61,441 nt of DNA, from assembly GCA_001543015.1 (NCBI GenBank), contig LFLC01000041.1, positions 1 to 61,441 on the forward strand, read 5' to 3'. Shown in pieces: positions 16,453 to 25,468 of the stretch. The stretch is from Nitrosopumilus sp. LS_AOA. GTDB taxonomy: Archaea; Thermoproteota; Nitrososphaeria; Nitrososphaerales; Nitrosopumilaceae. Position numbers and translations under genes: made by a program. Position 1 is the stretch's first letter; each line of letters opens with the position of its first letter. The notes beneath the pieces are model-generated. The model was not told the DNA's origin. It ran no database searches and saw only the letters and a program-made list of their open reading frames with translations.

Positions 16453-18786
16453 TTGAAATTATTATTATTGACATTATTTGTACTAGTTTTTCTTGTAAAT
16501 ATTGATAAATCATTTGCATTAGAAAGTGATTTTGAATTAGAATACAACATCCTGCCTGAAAAAATACACGCTGATGATACAATATTACTTGAGGTGTATA
16601 TGATTAATAATGGAAAAGTGATTTTAGATAAAATTCAAGATCTAAAAATAGAGTCATTAGATACATCAATTATCGAAGTAATTAATTTCGAAGAAACTCA
16701 TGAATATAAAATTCTAATCGAGCTTAAAGCAATTACAGAAGGCGAAACAAGTCTGTATGTATTTACAGAAGGAACTCAAGCAGTGGAAATTCCAATTACA
16801 ATTAATGGAAATAATATTCCAAAAGGTGTGTCACTAGACATTTTTCCTGACACTTTTGAATTAGATAAAAACAATCAGGGAATATTATCAGTTTTCCTAA
16901 TAGATGTAAACGGGGATATAACGAGGGCAGATAAAGATTATCAAATCAATATCAGTACTACAAAACCAGGAATAATGTCATTAAGTGATTATACAATTAT
17001 AATCCCCAAAGGAGATATTGGGTTCAAGCAAGATTTTACAGTTATCAATAATGGGGACATTACAGTTACAATTAAAACAAATGATATGGAAGATTCAGAA
17101 TTATTAACAGTTGATAAAGCAACCGAAAGAGAGATAGAGTTAACAATAATTCCAGAGGATATTAGTTCAGCAAATACTTCAAGTGGTCACATAATTGCCC
17201 AATTATCATCAGGTGGAAAATTAATTAAAGCAACAAAAGATATGACAGTTTTTTTTGAAATAGAGAGTTCAACTGATGCTGAAACAGTAAATACTAGTTT
17301 ACCCAGCAACGCAATCAACCCCACAGGACATTTCCAAATCAAAAAAGGGCAAACATATGGACATGCATTATTTTCCATACAAAAAGGAGCTACAGATGAA
17401 TATACAATCACAGCTACATTACAAGACCCCCTAACAATTCTAGAAGCAACCTTTGAAACAATAGATGTGGAATTGTACGGAGATGAACAAATAAAATTTG
17501 AACCAATTTCGGTTTTAGCTGATGGGGAAAAACAGTTAGTAGGGATATTATATCTTGAAGATGTAAATGAACACCCAGTTACTGCAAACAGAGACATTAT
17601 TGTAACGTTTACTGCATCAGACAAATTAATTTCCATCGAAAACTCAATAATTAAAAAAGGATATGAGTCATCTCTAGTGTATGGAAATATGGGATATTTC
17701 ATTCCAGCAGATACAGAGATCATTCCAAATTTTAAAAATTCTGAAGTTGTTGAGCTAGACATTCAAGGTTTTGAGGAAGGAGCAATTACATTAGAAACGC
17801 ATGTGTCTACAGATCATTTTCTAAAGGGGGAAGAATATTGGATTACAATATACATGGATGTATCAGGGGAATTATTTAAAATTCCAGATAACCAATATTT
17901 CAAAATTTCTGAATCAGAAATTTTTCAAGTAGATGAGGATAGAATTGAAGCATATCCGTATTTTATTTTGGTTCCAATTACTGCAATAGATACAGGTGAT
18001 GAGGATTTGATAATTAGTAGCGATACATTTGAGACCAGTATTTCACTTTCAAGTACCATATCAAAACCAAATTCATTAGAGATGAAATATTCAGATAATT
18101 TATTCACAGGAATAAAAGATACTTTCACGATACAAGTACTAGATACTCAAGAATTACCAGTTAAAATAAATGAAGATACAGAAATCAAAATTTTTTCATC
18201 TGATCCATCAATAATTAAGTTCCCAAAAAGTATCACAGTTTCTCAAAAATCGAGTTTCATAACATTAGAGATAATTCCAGAATCACCGGGTGAAGTAGAA
18301 ATTTCACTAGTTTCTGAAGGATTGCCAATAGTTACAGAAGAACTTACAATAAAGGATTTAACTCCAAGTTTACAAATTACTAGTGCAGACATAATTGATC
18401 AAGGTGAGTCATTTTTAGTCTCAATTTTAGCAACACAAAATGGAATTCCACTCAAAAATGCAAAAATCATTTGGGAGTTAGATGGAGGATTCTCTACATT
18501 AATTGAAGAGAAAACGGGTCCAACAGGAGAAGCAATAGCATCAATAATTTCAACATCAGATAGTTCAGTTCAAATTTCAGCTACAATTGATAATGGACCC
18601 TTTCAATCAGCACATGCATCAAAAATAATCAGAGTCAATACATCAAGTATAGAAATTCCAATCGTAGAAGAGGAGAATAAATCATTTAAAAAACCAAGTA
18701 TAGAAGGAATTGATCCCATAATGTTCATAATTCCTGCATTAATTGGAGGGGTTGTGATTTACATGAAAAAGAAAAAATCAAAATAA
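16453..18786 (+). CDS. Large secreted, membrane-anchored Ig-like surface protein
   Basis: This 777-residue protein starts at TTG, 23-31 nt after a TATA-like box, which fits a leaderless transcript. It has a signal peptide (about 1-22), a long beta-rich region that looks like serial Ig-like/invasin-type domains (GxxxVxI, SFLVSIL... patterns) and a C-terminal anchor (DPIMFIIPALIGGVVIYM) followed by KKKKSK. The polarity places the bulk outside the cell. No catalytic motif is visible. It is probably an S-layer-associated or adhesion protein. Confidence 0.75.
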   Translation: MKLLLLTLFVLVFLVNIDKSFALESDFELEYNILPEKIHADDTILLEVYMINNGKVILDKIQDLKIESLDTSIIEVINFEETHEYKILIELKAITEGETSLYVFTEGTQAVEIPITINGNNIPKGVSLDIFPDTFELDKNNQGILSVFLIDVNGDITRADKDYQINISTTKPGIMSLSDYTIIIPKGDIGFKQDFTVINNGDITVTIKTNDMEDSELLTVDKATEREIELTIIPEDISSANTSSGHIIAQLSSGGKLIKATKDMTVFFEIESSTDAETVNTSLPSNAINPTGHFQIKKGQTYGHALFSIQKGATDEYTITATLQDPLTILEATFETIDVELYGDEQIKFEPISVLADGEKQLVGILYLEDVNEHPVTANRDIIVTFTASDKLISIENSIIKKGYESSLVYGNMGYFIPADTEIIPNFKNSEVVELDIQGFEEGAITLETHVSTDHFLKGEEYWITIYMDVSGELFKIPDNQYFKISESEIFQVDEDRIEAYPYFILVPITAIDTGDEDLIISSDTFETSISLSSTISKPNSLEMKYSDNLFTGIKDTFTIQVLDTQELPVKINEDTEIKIFSSDPSIIKFPKSITVSQKSSFITLEIIPESPGEVEISLVSEGLPIVTEELTIKDLTPSLQITSADIIDQGESFLVSILATQNGIPLKNAKIIWELDGGFSTLIEEKTGPTGEAIASIISTSDSSVQISATIDNGPFQSAHASKIIRVNTSSIEIPIVEEENKSFKKPSIEGIDPIMFIIPALIGGVVIYMKKKKSK

Positions 18787-18819
18787 GTATTTTGTAAAAA
18801 ATAACAAGTTTTCAAAAAA

Positions 18820-19575
18820 TTAAATTGTTGCTAATAATTTTAATTTTTTCAAGAATGTATCATTATTTTGAATGAGAAACTCGGGATTGCAATTTAGCAT
18901 GTATCCATTATCAATTTTATAAAATTCCCAATTCTCGCAAGTAGTATCATCAGAAATATCAGAATTATCAAACTTCCAATCAAATCCACTTTTTATATCA
19001 GATTGTGGATATGCAGGACCTCGTAGTAACAACATGGTGTCACCATAATAATCTACGATAACTTTAGAATTAAATGCACCAGGATACAGATGAATCACAT
19101 TAGGATGAGAGTTTATTGCTAAAAATTCATTTTCAGTAACAAATTCATTATGTAGTAAAATAACGGAATCATATTTTTTTAAGATATTTGGATTCATGTC
19201 AATATCAACATCATCAAGTACATCATATCCTAAAAATTCTAAAATTCGAAAGCTTTTGGCACCTACAGAAAAAATTGGGTCATAATATTCATCAATTTTT
19301 ACAACATTACAGGTATCACATCGTCCCAAATAGAAATCATGAATTCCATCCCATTGATAAGCAGACTGAGTTAGAATTGGATAAATAACAACTGAATTTT
19401 GCGGTGCAACAAGTTCTTCATATTGTTCAAAATATCTAGTCTCAGGTAGTTGAGAAATTCTAAATTCATCATCATTTTCAGCAATTGTTGCATTAGATGT
19501 ATCAATAGTAATTACAATAATTGACAATAACATTATAGTCATTAAAAAAATCATGATTTTTTTAGTGATTGGCAT
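18820..19575 (-). CDS. Secreted hypothetical protein
   Basis: This 251-residue protein has an N-terminal signal or anchor (MPITKKIMIFLMTIMLLSIIVIT). The mature part contains a CDTC motif, the segment YDSVILLHNEFVTENEF and later Cys residues. The middle loosely resembles the glutamine-amidotransferase-like folds seen in secreted proteins, but there is no convincing family match. It is divergent from the metalloprotease at 19695, and both share the inverted repeats at 19612-19656. Confidence 0.65.
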   Translation of the reverse strand: MPITKKIMIFLMTIMLLSIIVITIDTSNATIAENDDEFRISQLPETRYFEQYEELVAPQNSVVIYPILTQSAYQWDGIHDFYLGRCDTCNVVKIDEYYDPIFSVGAKSFRILEFLGYDVLDDVDIDMNPNILKKYDSVILLHNEFVTENEFLAINSHPNVIHLYPGAFNSKVIVDYYGDTMLLLRGPAYPQSDIKSGFDWKFDNSDISDDTTCENWEFYKIDNGYMLNCNPEFLIQNNDTFLKKLKLLATI

Positions 19576-19611
19576 GGTGATAGTGATTAAAATTGATACT
19601 AAAGAAGCATT

Positions 19612-19656
19612 TTGTTCAATTTAAACAATAACAAAAGTTTGTTCAGGGTGAACAGA
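19612..19656. promoter_or_regulatory. Two inverted repeats between divergent surface genes
   Basis: TTGTT-N7-AACAA at 19612-19628 and TGTTCA-GGG-TGAACA at 19640-19654 lie in the 119-bp gap between the genes starting at 19575 and 19695. Both fit TGTT-N7-AACA, as does the site upstream of the cupredoxin at 12658. Confidence 0.5.
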
Positions 19657-19694
19657 CTCCAATATATCGACAGATTAAAACTAAATAATTTTAA

Positions 19695-20522
19695 ATGCTC
19701 AAAAAAAAATCAAATCTCAAAAATAACGAATTCTCATCAACTAATGAAACTAATCAAAAACCATCAAGAATAAAAAATAAAAAAATCGTCATAGTACTAC
19801 AAATTGGTGTTTTGTTATTTTTTGGAGCATACTTTACAGGATTACCAACATCATTAGGAGAAGATGCGGAATCACAAAATCCAATTGGGATGTTTAATAG
19901 TGTATTAAGTTCTCAAAATCTCAAAGGCGATATCATTTCACTTAATAAATATTGGAAAATATCAAAAGGTTCAACATTAAATATCAATATTATTAATTCT
20001 GCATCAATTTCTGAACGATCAATTGACGTAATAAAAGATGCAGTAATGTCTACTAAAGCATTAGAAATTGATAATTCATTTTTAAATAATAAACCAAAAA
20101 ATTCAGTATCAACTTACTATATTGGATGGAAAGGGGCATTAGATACTGCAGAAAATACAAAAATTCCAGTTCCCAGAAATTTTAAAATCACAAATTCACC
20201 AAATGTGTATGGAGACATCATTGTAATACTATCAAACATCAAAGATAGATCAGGAAATACAGGATATACTAAAACCGTTTTAGAAGGTGAAGAAATTGTA
20301 AAGGCATTCATAACCATTTACGAGGTAGATTCACTCACAAAAAATGAACTTGGAACAATCATGAGGCATGAATTTGGTCACGCATTAGGATTAGGTCATG
20401 CTACAGATAGTCAAGATTTAATGGCTCCAACAATTGATATGACATACCCATTTATTTCACAATGCAATATTATGGCAATGGCTGATTTGTATAATGAAAA
20501 ATCAGGAAATACTACTTGCTAA
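19695..20522 (+). CDS. Membrane-anchored matrixin-like zinc metalloprotease
   Basis: This 275-residue protein has a basic N-terminus, one transmembrane segment (about 33-52) and a metzincin zinc site HEFGHALGLGH (His225, His229, His235, catalytic Glu226). A Met-turn candidate follows at LMAP (Met243). Known for the family: extracytoplasmic zinc endopeptidase. A second metzincin of different architecture is at 52796-54232. Confidence 0.85.
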   Translation: MLKKKSNLKNNEFSSTNETNQKPSRIKNKKIVIVLQIGVLLFFGAYFTGLPTSLGEDAESQNPIGMFNSVLSSQNLKGDIISLNKYWKISKGSTLNINIINSASISERSIDVIKDAVMSTKALEIDNSFLNNKPKNSVSTYYIGWKGALDTAENTKIPVPRNFKITNSPNVYGDIIVILSNIKDRSGNTGYTKTVLEGEEIVKAFITIYEVDSLTKNELGTIMRHEFGHALGLGHATDSQDLMAPTIDMTYPFISQCNIMAMADLYNEKSGNTTC

Positions 20523-20581
20523 AAGCGAGCTTAGTTTCTACAAACAAGTCTTGATTAGTCAAAAAAAATATTAAAAAGGAA

Positions 20582-21049
20582 ATGATTCTAAATATACTAA
20601 TTGCTGAGGATAACAAGTTTACTGCTATGCAATATAAAAAATACTTGGAGTCAAAAGGCTACAAAGTTACAGTGTTTACTGAAAGTGTAAAATGTCTTGA
20701 AAAATTCAAAAGTGAATTAAGATATAAAAAAATTGTATTAAAAGAGGATGGAGCCCCATACGATTATGTTTTACTTGATCATGACATGCCTAAAATGACG
20801 GGTTCAGAGATTGCAACAAAAATTCGTAAATTAAGTGTAAAACAGAAAATCATTTTCTTATCAGCGTATGGACAAAGTATCATAGAAAGTCAAGAAAGTA
20901 GACAGGATGAATTTCTACAAATCATTCAAAAACCATTTTCTTTAGAATTTCTTTATGAAAAAATAAAACCTAAATCATTTACCACATTAGCTAGATCACA
21001 AGTAAATGACATGTTAACAATCACTCAAAGTTCAGAAACATTCAGATAG
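20582..21049 (+). CDS. Response regulator (receiver domain only)
   Basis: This 155-residue CheY-like receiver has the acidic pair Glu9-Asp10, the phospho-acceptor Asp66 (DxxMP), Ser94 and Lys117 (QKPF). A loop between the second helix and the acceptor strand is longer than usual (SELRYKKIVLKEDGAPYD). No output domain is present. No histidine kinase is in the window, so the partner is unknown. Confidence 0.88.
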   Translation: MILNILIAEDNKFTAMQYKKYLESKGYKVTVFTESVKCLEKFKSELRYKKIVLKEDGAPYDYVLLDHDMPKMTGSEIATKIRKLSVKQKIIFLSAYGQSIIESQESRQDEFLQIIQKPFSLEFLYEKIKPKSFTTLARSQVNDMLTITQSSETFR

Positions 21050-21061
21050 AATTTAAAAAAA

Positions 21062-21445
21062 CTAACGTCGCTCTTCTAGTTTAACTGTCCATTTTTTAGC
21101 ACCAAATCGAGGGGTTTCTAATTCCAAATGCCCAATTATTTTATCGCCTTTGAGTACCTTGGCATAATCGGATTTTCTGCGTCGGATTATTCTTGCATCT
21201 TCTTTATAGCCACCCTCAATAATTTTCACATTAAGTCGTTTTCCAGCTCTTAGAATTAATTTTCTAACAGGAAGAGAGTCATCAGAAAGTAGGAATAGTT
21301 CAAAATCACCAAAACTAGGAGTAGAGAGTAAAGAACCATCTAGTTTGACTTTGAGTTTTAATCCAGTAGAATTTGCTTGCTCATCAATCCAAGATATGAC
21401 TTTCTCACCATGACCTTTTTCTATTCCAAAAACGTACTCTTTCAT
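21062..21445 (-). CDS. Conserved-looking hypothetical protein
   Basis: A 127-residue soluble protein with a mixed alpha/beta pattern and a basic patch (ARIIRRRKSDYAK). No known domain is recognised. It is convergent with the response regulator at 20582 and has a clean start at ATG. Confidence 0.6.
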   Translation of the reverse strand: MKEYVFGIEKGHGEKVISWIDEQANSTGLKLKVKLDGSLLSTPSFGDFELFLLSDDSLPVRKLILRAGKRLNVKIIEGGYKEDARIIRRRKSDYAKVLKGDKIIGHLELETPRFGAKKWTVKLEERR

Positions 21446-21548
21446 ACATTTTTAGAATAATTTTCTATTAATATGATTTTCAATTAATAAAAAATGAAAT
21501 TATTTTCACATACGGACTAGACGCTAATTTTGTATTATTTATTCCAAA

Positions 21549-21839
21549 ATGGCATCGATTTTGGATAAATTTTTCCGTCGTAGGTATAATATTTACAGAG
21601 TGCATATTGATATGTACAAAATATCAATTAGTTTGGGTGTTTGCATAGGAAATAAAATAACAAATTCTACATCATATTGGCAAGTGTTAAATCATTACGG
21701 GGTTACAAGAGAGGATTTAAAAAAACTGGACTTGTCATATGAGGAATTATACAAAGTGTATAAAACCATCCAGCAGCATGAACAGATTCGTGACTTTCTT
21801 AAAGATTTAAAGAAAAAAATTACCTTAGCCAAGAAATAA
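21549..21839 (+). CDS. Small hypothetical protein
   Basis: A 96-residue frame. The part from about Met22 (MYKISISLG...) to the end, with a helical Lys/Glu-rich C-terminus (EELYKVYKTIQQHEQIRDF), looks like a real protein, while the first 20 residues are basic and less convincing. An internal ATG at 21612 is an alternative start. No function can be assigned. Confidence 0.45.
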   Translation: MASILDKFFRRRYNIYRVHIDMYKISISLGVCIGNKITNSTSYWQVLNHYGVTREDLKKLDLSYEELYKVYKTIQQHEQIRDFLKDLKKKITLAKK

Positions 21840-21953
21840 TTTTAAGAATTTTCATTAGAGATTTTTTGAAATTGACACAGCGTGGGTATTTTGTACATAC
21901 AACATCTTTTAGATCAAATAGAGTAATTACTAGTGTCATCAATAACTCTTGAT

Positions 21954-21991
21954 GGGATGTCGCGTCCCTTTCAATTCCCCCCAAGTGGGGG
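21954..21991. other. GC-rich double hairpin in AT-rich intergenic DNA
   Basis: GGGA-N7-TCCC (21954-21968) is followed by CCCCC-AAGT-GGGGG (21978-21991) and then TTTATAATT. This could be a terminator for the gene ending at 21839, a leader structure for the small gene at 22100, or part of an RNA. A long open frame on the minus strand here has no protein-like character and was left out. Confidence 0.4.
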
Positions 21992-22099
21992 TTTATAATT
22001 AAATTCATAATATATGCAATCAATAACCATATTTCTCAAAAAAGTGTTTGTAAATTAGAACAAACCAATCGATATATCATATTTTTTGGAATTAAATAC

Positions 22100-22264
22100 A
22101 TGGTAAAAATTTCATGTAGCAATTATGGTTTTGATTGTGAATTTGAAAGTAATGGAAACAATTCAATAATGATTGAAAAATATCAAAAACATTCAATGGA
22201 TGAGCACGGAATTGAGTATAGTATAGAAGCACTAGAACAATTACTAATTAGAAAAAATTATTAA
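22100..22264 (+). CDS. DUF1059-like small protein
   Basis: A 54-residue protein, MVKISCSNYGFDCEFES... ending HSMDEHGIEYSIEALEQLL... It matches the DUF1059 pattern of a small metal-binding-like fold with two Cys near the N-terminus (SC-x5-DC) and the H-x5-HG-[IM] motif near residue 34. The start is ATG. The function of the family is unknown. The rest of the 21840-22575 gap shows only the hairpins at 21954-21991 and the palindrome at 22554-22566. Confidence 0.7.
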   Translation: MVKISCSNYGFDCEFESNGNNSIMIEKYQKHSMDEHGIEYSIEALEQLLIRKNY

Positions 22265-22553
22265 AATTGCAAATGTGCTTAAGACCAAAAACGATAGGTT
22301 ACTTGGTGACAGCTCAATTGCAACTTATAGAATCAATACACAGCAAAGTCATAAAAGAAATAATTGTTCAACATCATTGACAATACCATGTATCGAATTA
22401 CAGCGATCATATGAGATATTCAATAAATTATGAATTTTTTTGTAAAATTTTGAAAAATATCTAAAAAGTAAAATTTCAAAAATAAAGTTTAAGAAAAAAT
22501 TATCAGTTTTGAAAAATTATGAATGTAATATCGAAGATTAGATTTATTTAGCA

Positions 22554-22566
22554 CAGGCATTGCCTG
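22554..22566. promoter_or_regulatory. Palindrome at the expected start site of the 22576 cupredoxin
   Basis: CAGGCA-T-TGCCTG is a perfect 6-bp palindrome between a TATA-like GATTTATTTA (22541-22550) and the ATG at 22576. It overlaps the predicted transcription start region and would suit a repressor site, possibly for copper or another metal. Confidence 0.45.
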
Positions 22567-22575
22567 AAATTAATT

Positions 22576-23862
22576 ATGGCAGGTATAGACAAAGCATTAA
22601 TTGTAATTGTAGTTGCAATTATGGCTATTGCGTTAGGAGCCACACTCTTTATGGGTGCAGCTCAAGATGCAGGTCCTACAGTCGCCACATCTCCAACTGT
22701 TTCAACTGAAACTTCAGAGTCAGAAACACCAACAAGCTTTGGTGCAGATTTGGCTGCAAAAGTTAGAGAAGAAGCAGGAATGTCAAAGAAAGACACAGTA
22801 AAACCAATGATGTCTGGTTGGGATAGATTAACTTCTGATGTTGATCCAGGAATGGGTCATGAATCACACCAACTTGCAATCATTTTGGCACCAAGTAGTA
22901 ATGTATATTCAGGTACACTCATGTACGATGCATCTGAACCAATTCAACTTGTTGCATTACATGGTCCATTGGCAGAGGGTGAAGACAAAGGACAAGCAAT
23001 TTGGACACCAGATGGTGAAACAAAGTTTGCATTAACATTTGTTAATCCAAATAGCGCAAATGGCGAATGGCAGTTTGCCGGCAATGCTTTAGCAGTACAC
23101 ACAATGAATACCGAACCATTCATAGTTGATTACAAAGTAGACTTTGAAGAAACACCAATGTCAGATACAGTAGTTACTGGAACAATTGACACAGTAACAG
23201 ATCCTGGCGTCGGACATGAATCACACCAACTTGCAGTGCTATTAGCACCATCAAGTGATGTATATTCAGGAATTCTTTCATACACTGCTTCAGAAGATAT
23301 TCAACTAGTTACACTCCGAGGACCAATCGGTGCTGATGAAAAACCAGCAAAGACTTGGACACCAGATGGTGAAACTATCTTTGAATTAACATTTGTTAAT
23401 CCAAAGAATGCAATGGGTTCTTGGGAATTCTCAGGTAATGCTTTAGCAGTTCACACAATGTATACAAATCAAGCAACCATCAGTTATTCTGTAAGTGCAA
23501 CAGTCACACCAGGACAAACAATGGAAGTTGAGGAAACCATGATGGAAGAAACAGCAACACCACAAACACACACAGTTGATGCTCCAGCAGGAACTTCAGT
23601 TCCTGGATGTGAGGAGACAAACTCTTGCTTTACACCAGCAGATATCATAATCAATGCAGGTGATACAGTAGAGTGGAATAACATAGACACAGCAGCACAT
23701 ACTGTAACTAGTGGTAGTCCAGCTGATGGACCATCAGGGGTATTTGATAGTAGCCTACTAATGGCAGATGCAACTTTTGCATTTACATTTGAGGATGCTG
23801 GAGAATATGACTACTTTTGCATGGTTCATCCATGGATGGTAGGCAGCGTTTCAGTGAACTAG
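22576..23862 (+). CDS. Membrane-anchored cupredoxin with two N-terminal repeats
   Basis: This 428-residue protein has an N-terminal membrane segment (about 6-28) and two tandem domains of about 105 residues. Each has GHESHQLA, VYSG and GNALAVHTM (about 70-185 and 195-310). A Glu/Thr-rich linker and a C-terminal blue-copper domain (about 335-428) follow. Copper ligands are His (AAHTV), Cys (YFCMVHPWM), His and the axial Met, all present. Known for the phylum: abundant plastocyanin-like proteins replace cytochromes as electron carriers. The repeated His residues could bind more metal. It is a single-gene unit with a palindrome at its promoter. Confidence 0.88.
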   Translation: MAGIDKALIVIVVAIMAIALGATLFMGAAQDAGPTVATSPTVSTETSESETPTSFGADLAAKVREEAGMSKKDTVKPMMSGWDRLTSDVDPGMGHESHQLAIILAPSSNVYSGTLMYDASEPIQLVALHGPLAEGEDKGQAIWTPDGETKFALTFVNPNSANGEWQFAGNALAVHTMNTEPFIVDYKVDFEETPMSDTVVTGTIDTVTDPGVGHESHQLAVLLAPSSDVYSGILSYTASEDIQLVTLRGPIGADEKPAKTWTPDGETIFELTFVNPKNAMGSWEFSGNALAVHTMYTNQATISYSVSATVTPGQTMEVEETMMEETATPQTHTVDAPAGTSVPGCEETNSCFTPADIIINAGDTVEWNNIDTAAHTVTSGSPADGPSGVFDSSLLMADATFAFTFEDAGEYDYFCMVHPWMVGSVSVN

Positions 23863-23881
23863 CCAAAAAATTCCTTTTTTA

Positions 23882-25468
23882 TTATTTTATTTGATTTTTG
23901 CGTATAGTCCTATTGTATGCAACCCCAAATCTATGAGTTTCATCCCTCACATGTTGTAAGATTTTCAAGGATGGTTTTAGTTTTGAAATAATTATTGGGT
24001 TTTTATTTTTTGGAACATAGATTTCCTCGTTTTCCTTTGCCAAAGAAATACAAGGTAATTTCAATCCAAGTGATTGCAAAGAATTCATTGCAGAACTTAG
24101 TTGTCCCTTCCCACCATCAATTACTATCAAATCAGGTAGTTCAGAATTCGCCTCAAGTAATCTATAGTATCTTCTTTTAATTATTTCACCAATCATTGCA
24201 AAATCATCACGGCCAGTAATTGTTTTGATTCTAAATTTACGATAGCCGGGCTTATCAGGTATACCTGAAACAAATCTTGCCATAGACCCCACTGCAAAAT
24301 CATCACCATGATTTGAAATATCAAAGCATTCAATGATGTTAGGCAGTTTTGGGAGATGTAGTATGTCTCGTAATTCAATTAATCCAGGATCACCACCTTT
24401 AGTATGAATTAATTTTATATTTTTTAAAATTAGTTTAACAATATCTCGTCTCTTCCCCTTTTGTGGAACAAGTATTTTGACTGTGAACCCCGCTTGCTCA
24501 GATAGTAATGATTGCAATAATGTATCATTTTCAGGTAGTTCACTAACAAGAATGAATTTTGGGATTTTGTGTGTAGAATAATATTGGTATAGAAAATTTG
24601 AAAAAGAATTATCCCCAACTAGATCAAAAAAGAATTTATCACTATCTCGAATTACACCATTAATCATTCTAAAATTCATTACAATTGCTGAATGCTCTTG
24701 AATACCAATTCCAAAATACTCTTCATCAGAATTTTCAATGTATTCCATTTTTTGCTTTGTTTGAAGACTATCAAGCCTAATCAAAGTATCACGAATGTCT
24801 TTTGCACGCTCAAATTGTTGTAATTCTGCTGCCTGATGCATTTCTTCTTTTAATTTTTTGGTAAAAATCCTAGTCTGATTTTTACCTTTTAGTACTTCTT
24901 CAAGTGCTGAGACATGTTTTGTGTATCTCACTTGTGCATCTTCAAACTCACATGGTCCTTCACAATTTCCTAAATGATATTCTAAACAAATTTTTTTAGG
25001 TAGAGTTTTACAAATTCTAATTTGAAATGCTTTTCTTAATGCACCAATGGTGAGTAATTTTGAGCTGCCTTGAGTGAATGGTCCAAAAGTTTTCCCCTTT
25101 CCTAAAAATTTTCCATCCCTAGTTCTTCTTGATACAAGTAGTCTAGGGTATTTTTCATCAGAGATTCGAAGGTATGTGTATCTTTGTTGATCTTTTAATT
25201 CAATGTTAAATCTTGGACGATGTTTTTTTATCATATTTGATTCTAGAAGAAAAGCTTCACTTTCATTATCAGTTAAAACAAATTCAATTTCTGAGATATT
25301 TTCTACCAATTTTTGAGTCTTGTAATTTTGGTTTTTGAGAAAATAAGACTTTACACGTTTTTTTAGATTCTTTGCTTTTCCAATATAGATAATTTTATTC
25401 TCAGAGTCCCGCATCAAATAAATTCCAGGATCAGTTGGAATGACAAGTGTAGAAATATCAAAAGTCAT
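23882..25468 (-). CDS. uvrC: Excinuclease ABC subunit C (UvrC)
   Basis: This 528-residue protein has a GIY-YIG nuclease domain (PGIYLMRDSENKIIYIGKAK, about 13-100) and a UVR motif (about 200-235). It also has the RNase H-like endonuclease domain with FDISNHGD and DLIVIDGGKGQL (about 370-500). Known role: makes both incisions around bulky DNA lesions with UvrA and UvrB. It is shorter than typical bacterial UvrC because the C-terminal helix-hairpin-helix region is absent: the protein ends soon after THRFGVAYNR. It overlaps uvrA by 4 nt. Confidence 0.94.
   Translation of the reverse strand: MTFDISTLVIPTDPGIYLMRDSENKIIYIGKAKNLKKRVKSYFLKNQNYKTQKLVENISEIEFVLTDNESEAFLLESNMIKKHRPRFNIELKDQQRYTYLRISDEKYPRLLVSRRTRDGKFLGKGKTFGPFTQGSSKLLTIGALRKAFQIRICKTLPKKICLEYHLGNCEGPCEFEDAQVRYTKHVSALEEVLKGKNQTRIFTKKLKEEMHQAAELQQFERAKDIRDTLIRLDSLQTKQKMEYIENSDEEYFGIGIQEHSAIVMNFRMINGVIRDSDKFFFDLVGDNSFSNFLYQYYSTHKIPKFILVSELPENDTLLQSLLSEQAGFTVKILVPQKGKRRDIVKLILKNIKLIHTKGGDPGLIELRDILHLPKLPNIIECFDISNHGDDFAVGSMARFVSGIPDKPGYRKFRIKTITGRDDFAMIGEIIKRRYYRLLEANSELPDLIVIDGGKGQLSSAMNSLQSLGLKLPCISLAKENEEIYVPKNKNPIIISKLKPSLKILQHVRDETHRFGVAYNRTIRKNQIK

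Noticed and set aside
21940-21990. Possible single CRISPR repeat (GGAATTGAAAGGGAC on the minus strand)
   Set aside because: The end resembles some archaeal CRISPR repeats, but there is only one copy, no spacers and no cas gene in the window.
21820-22023. 67-codon minus-strand frame
   Set aside because: It overlaps a better frame and the GC-rich hairpins, and its composition is not protein-like.
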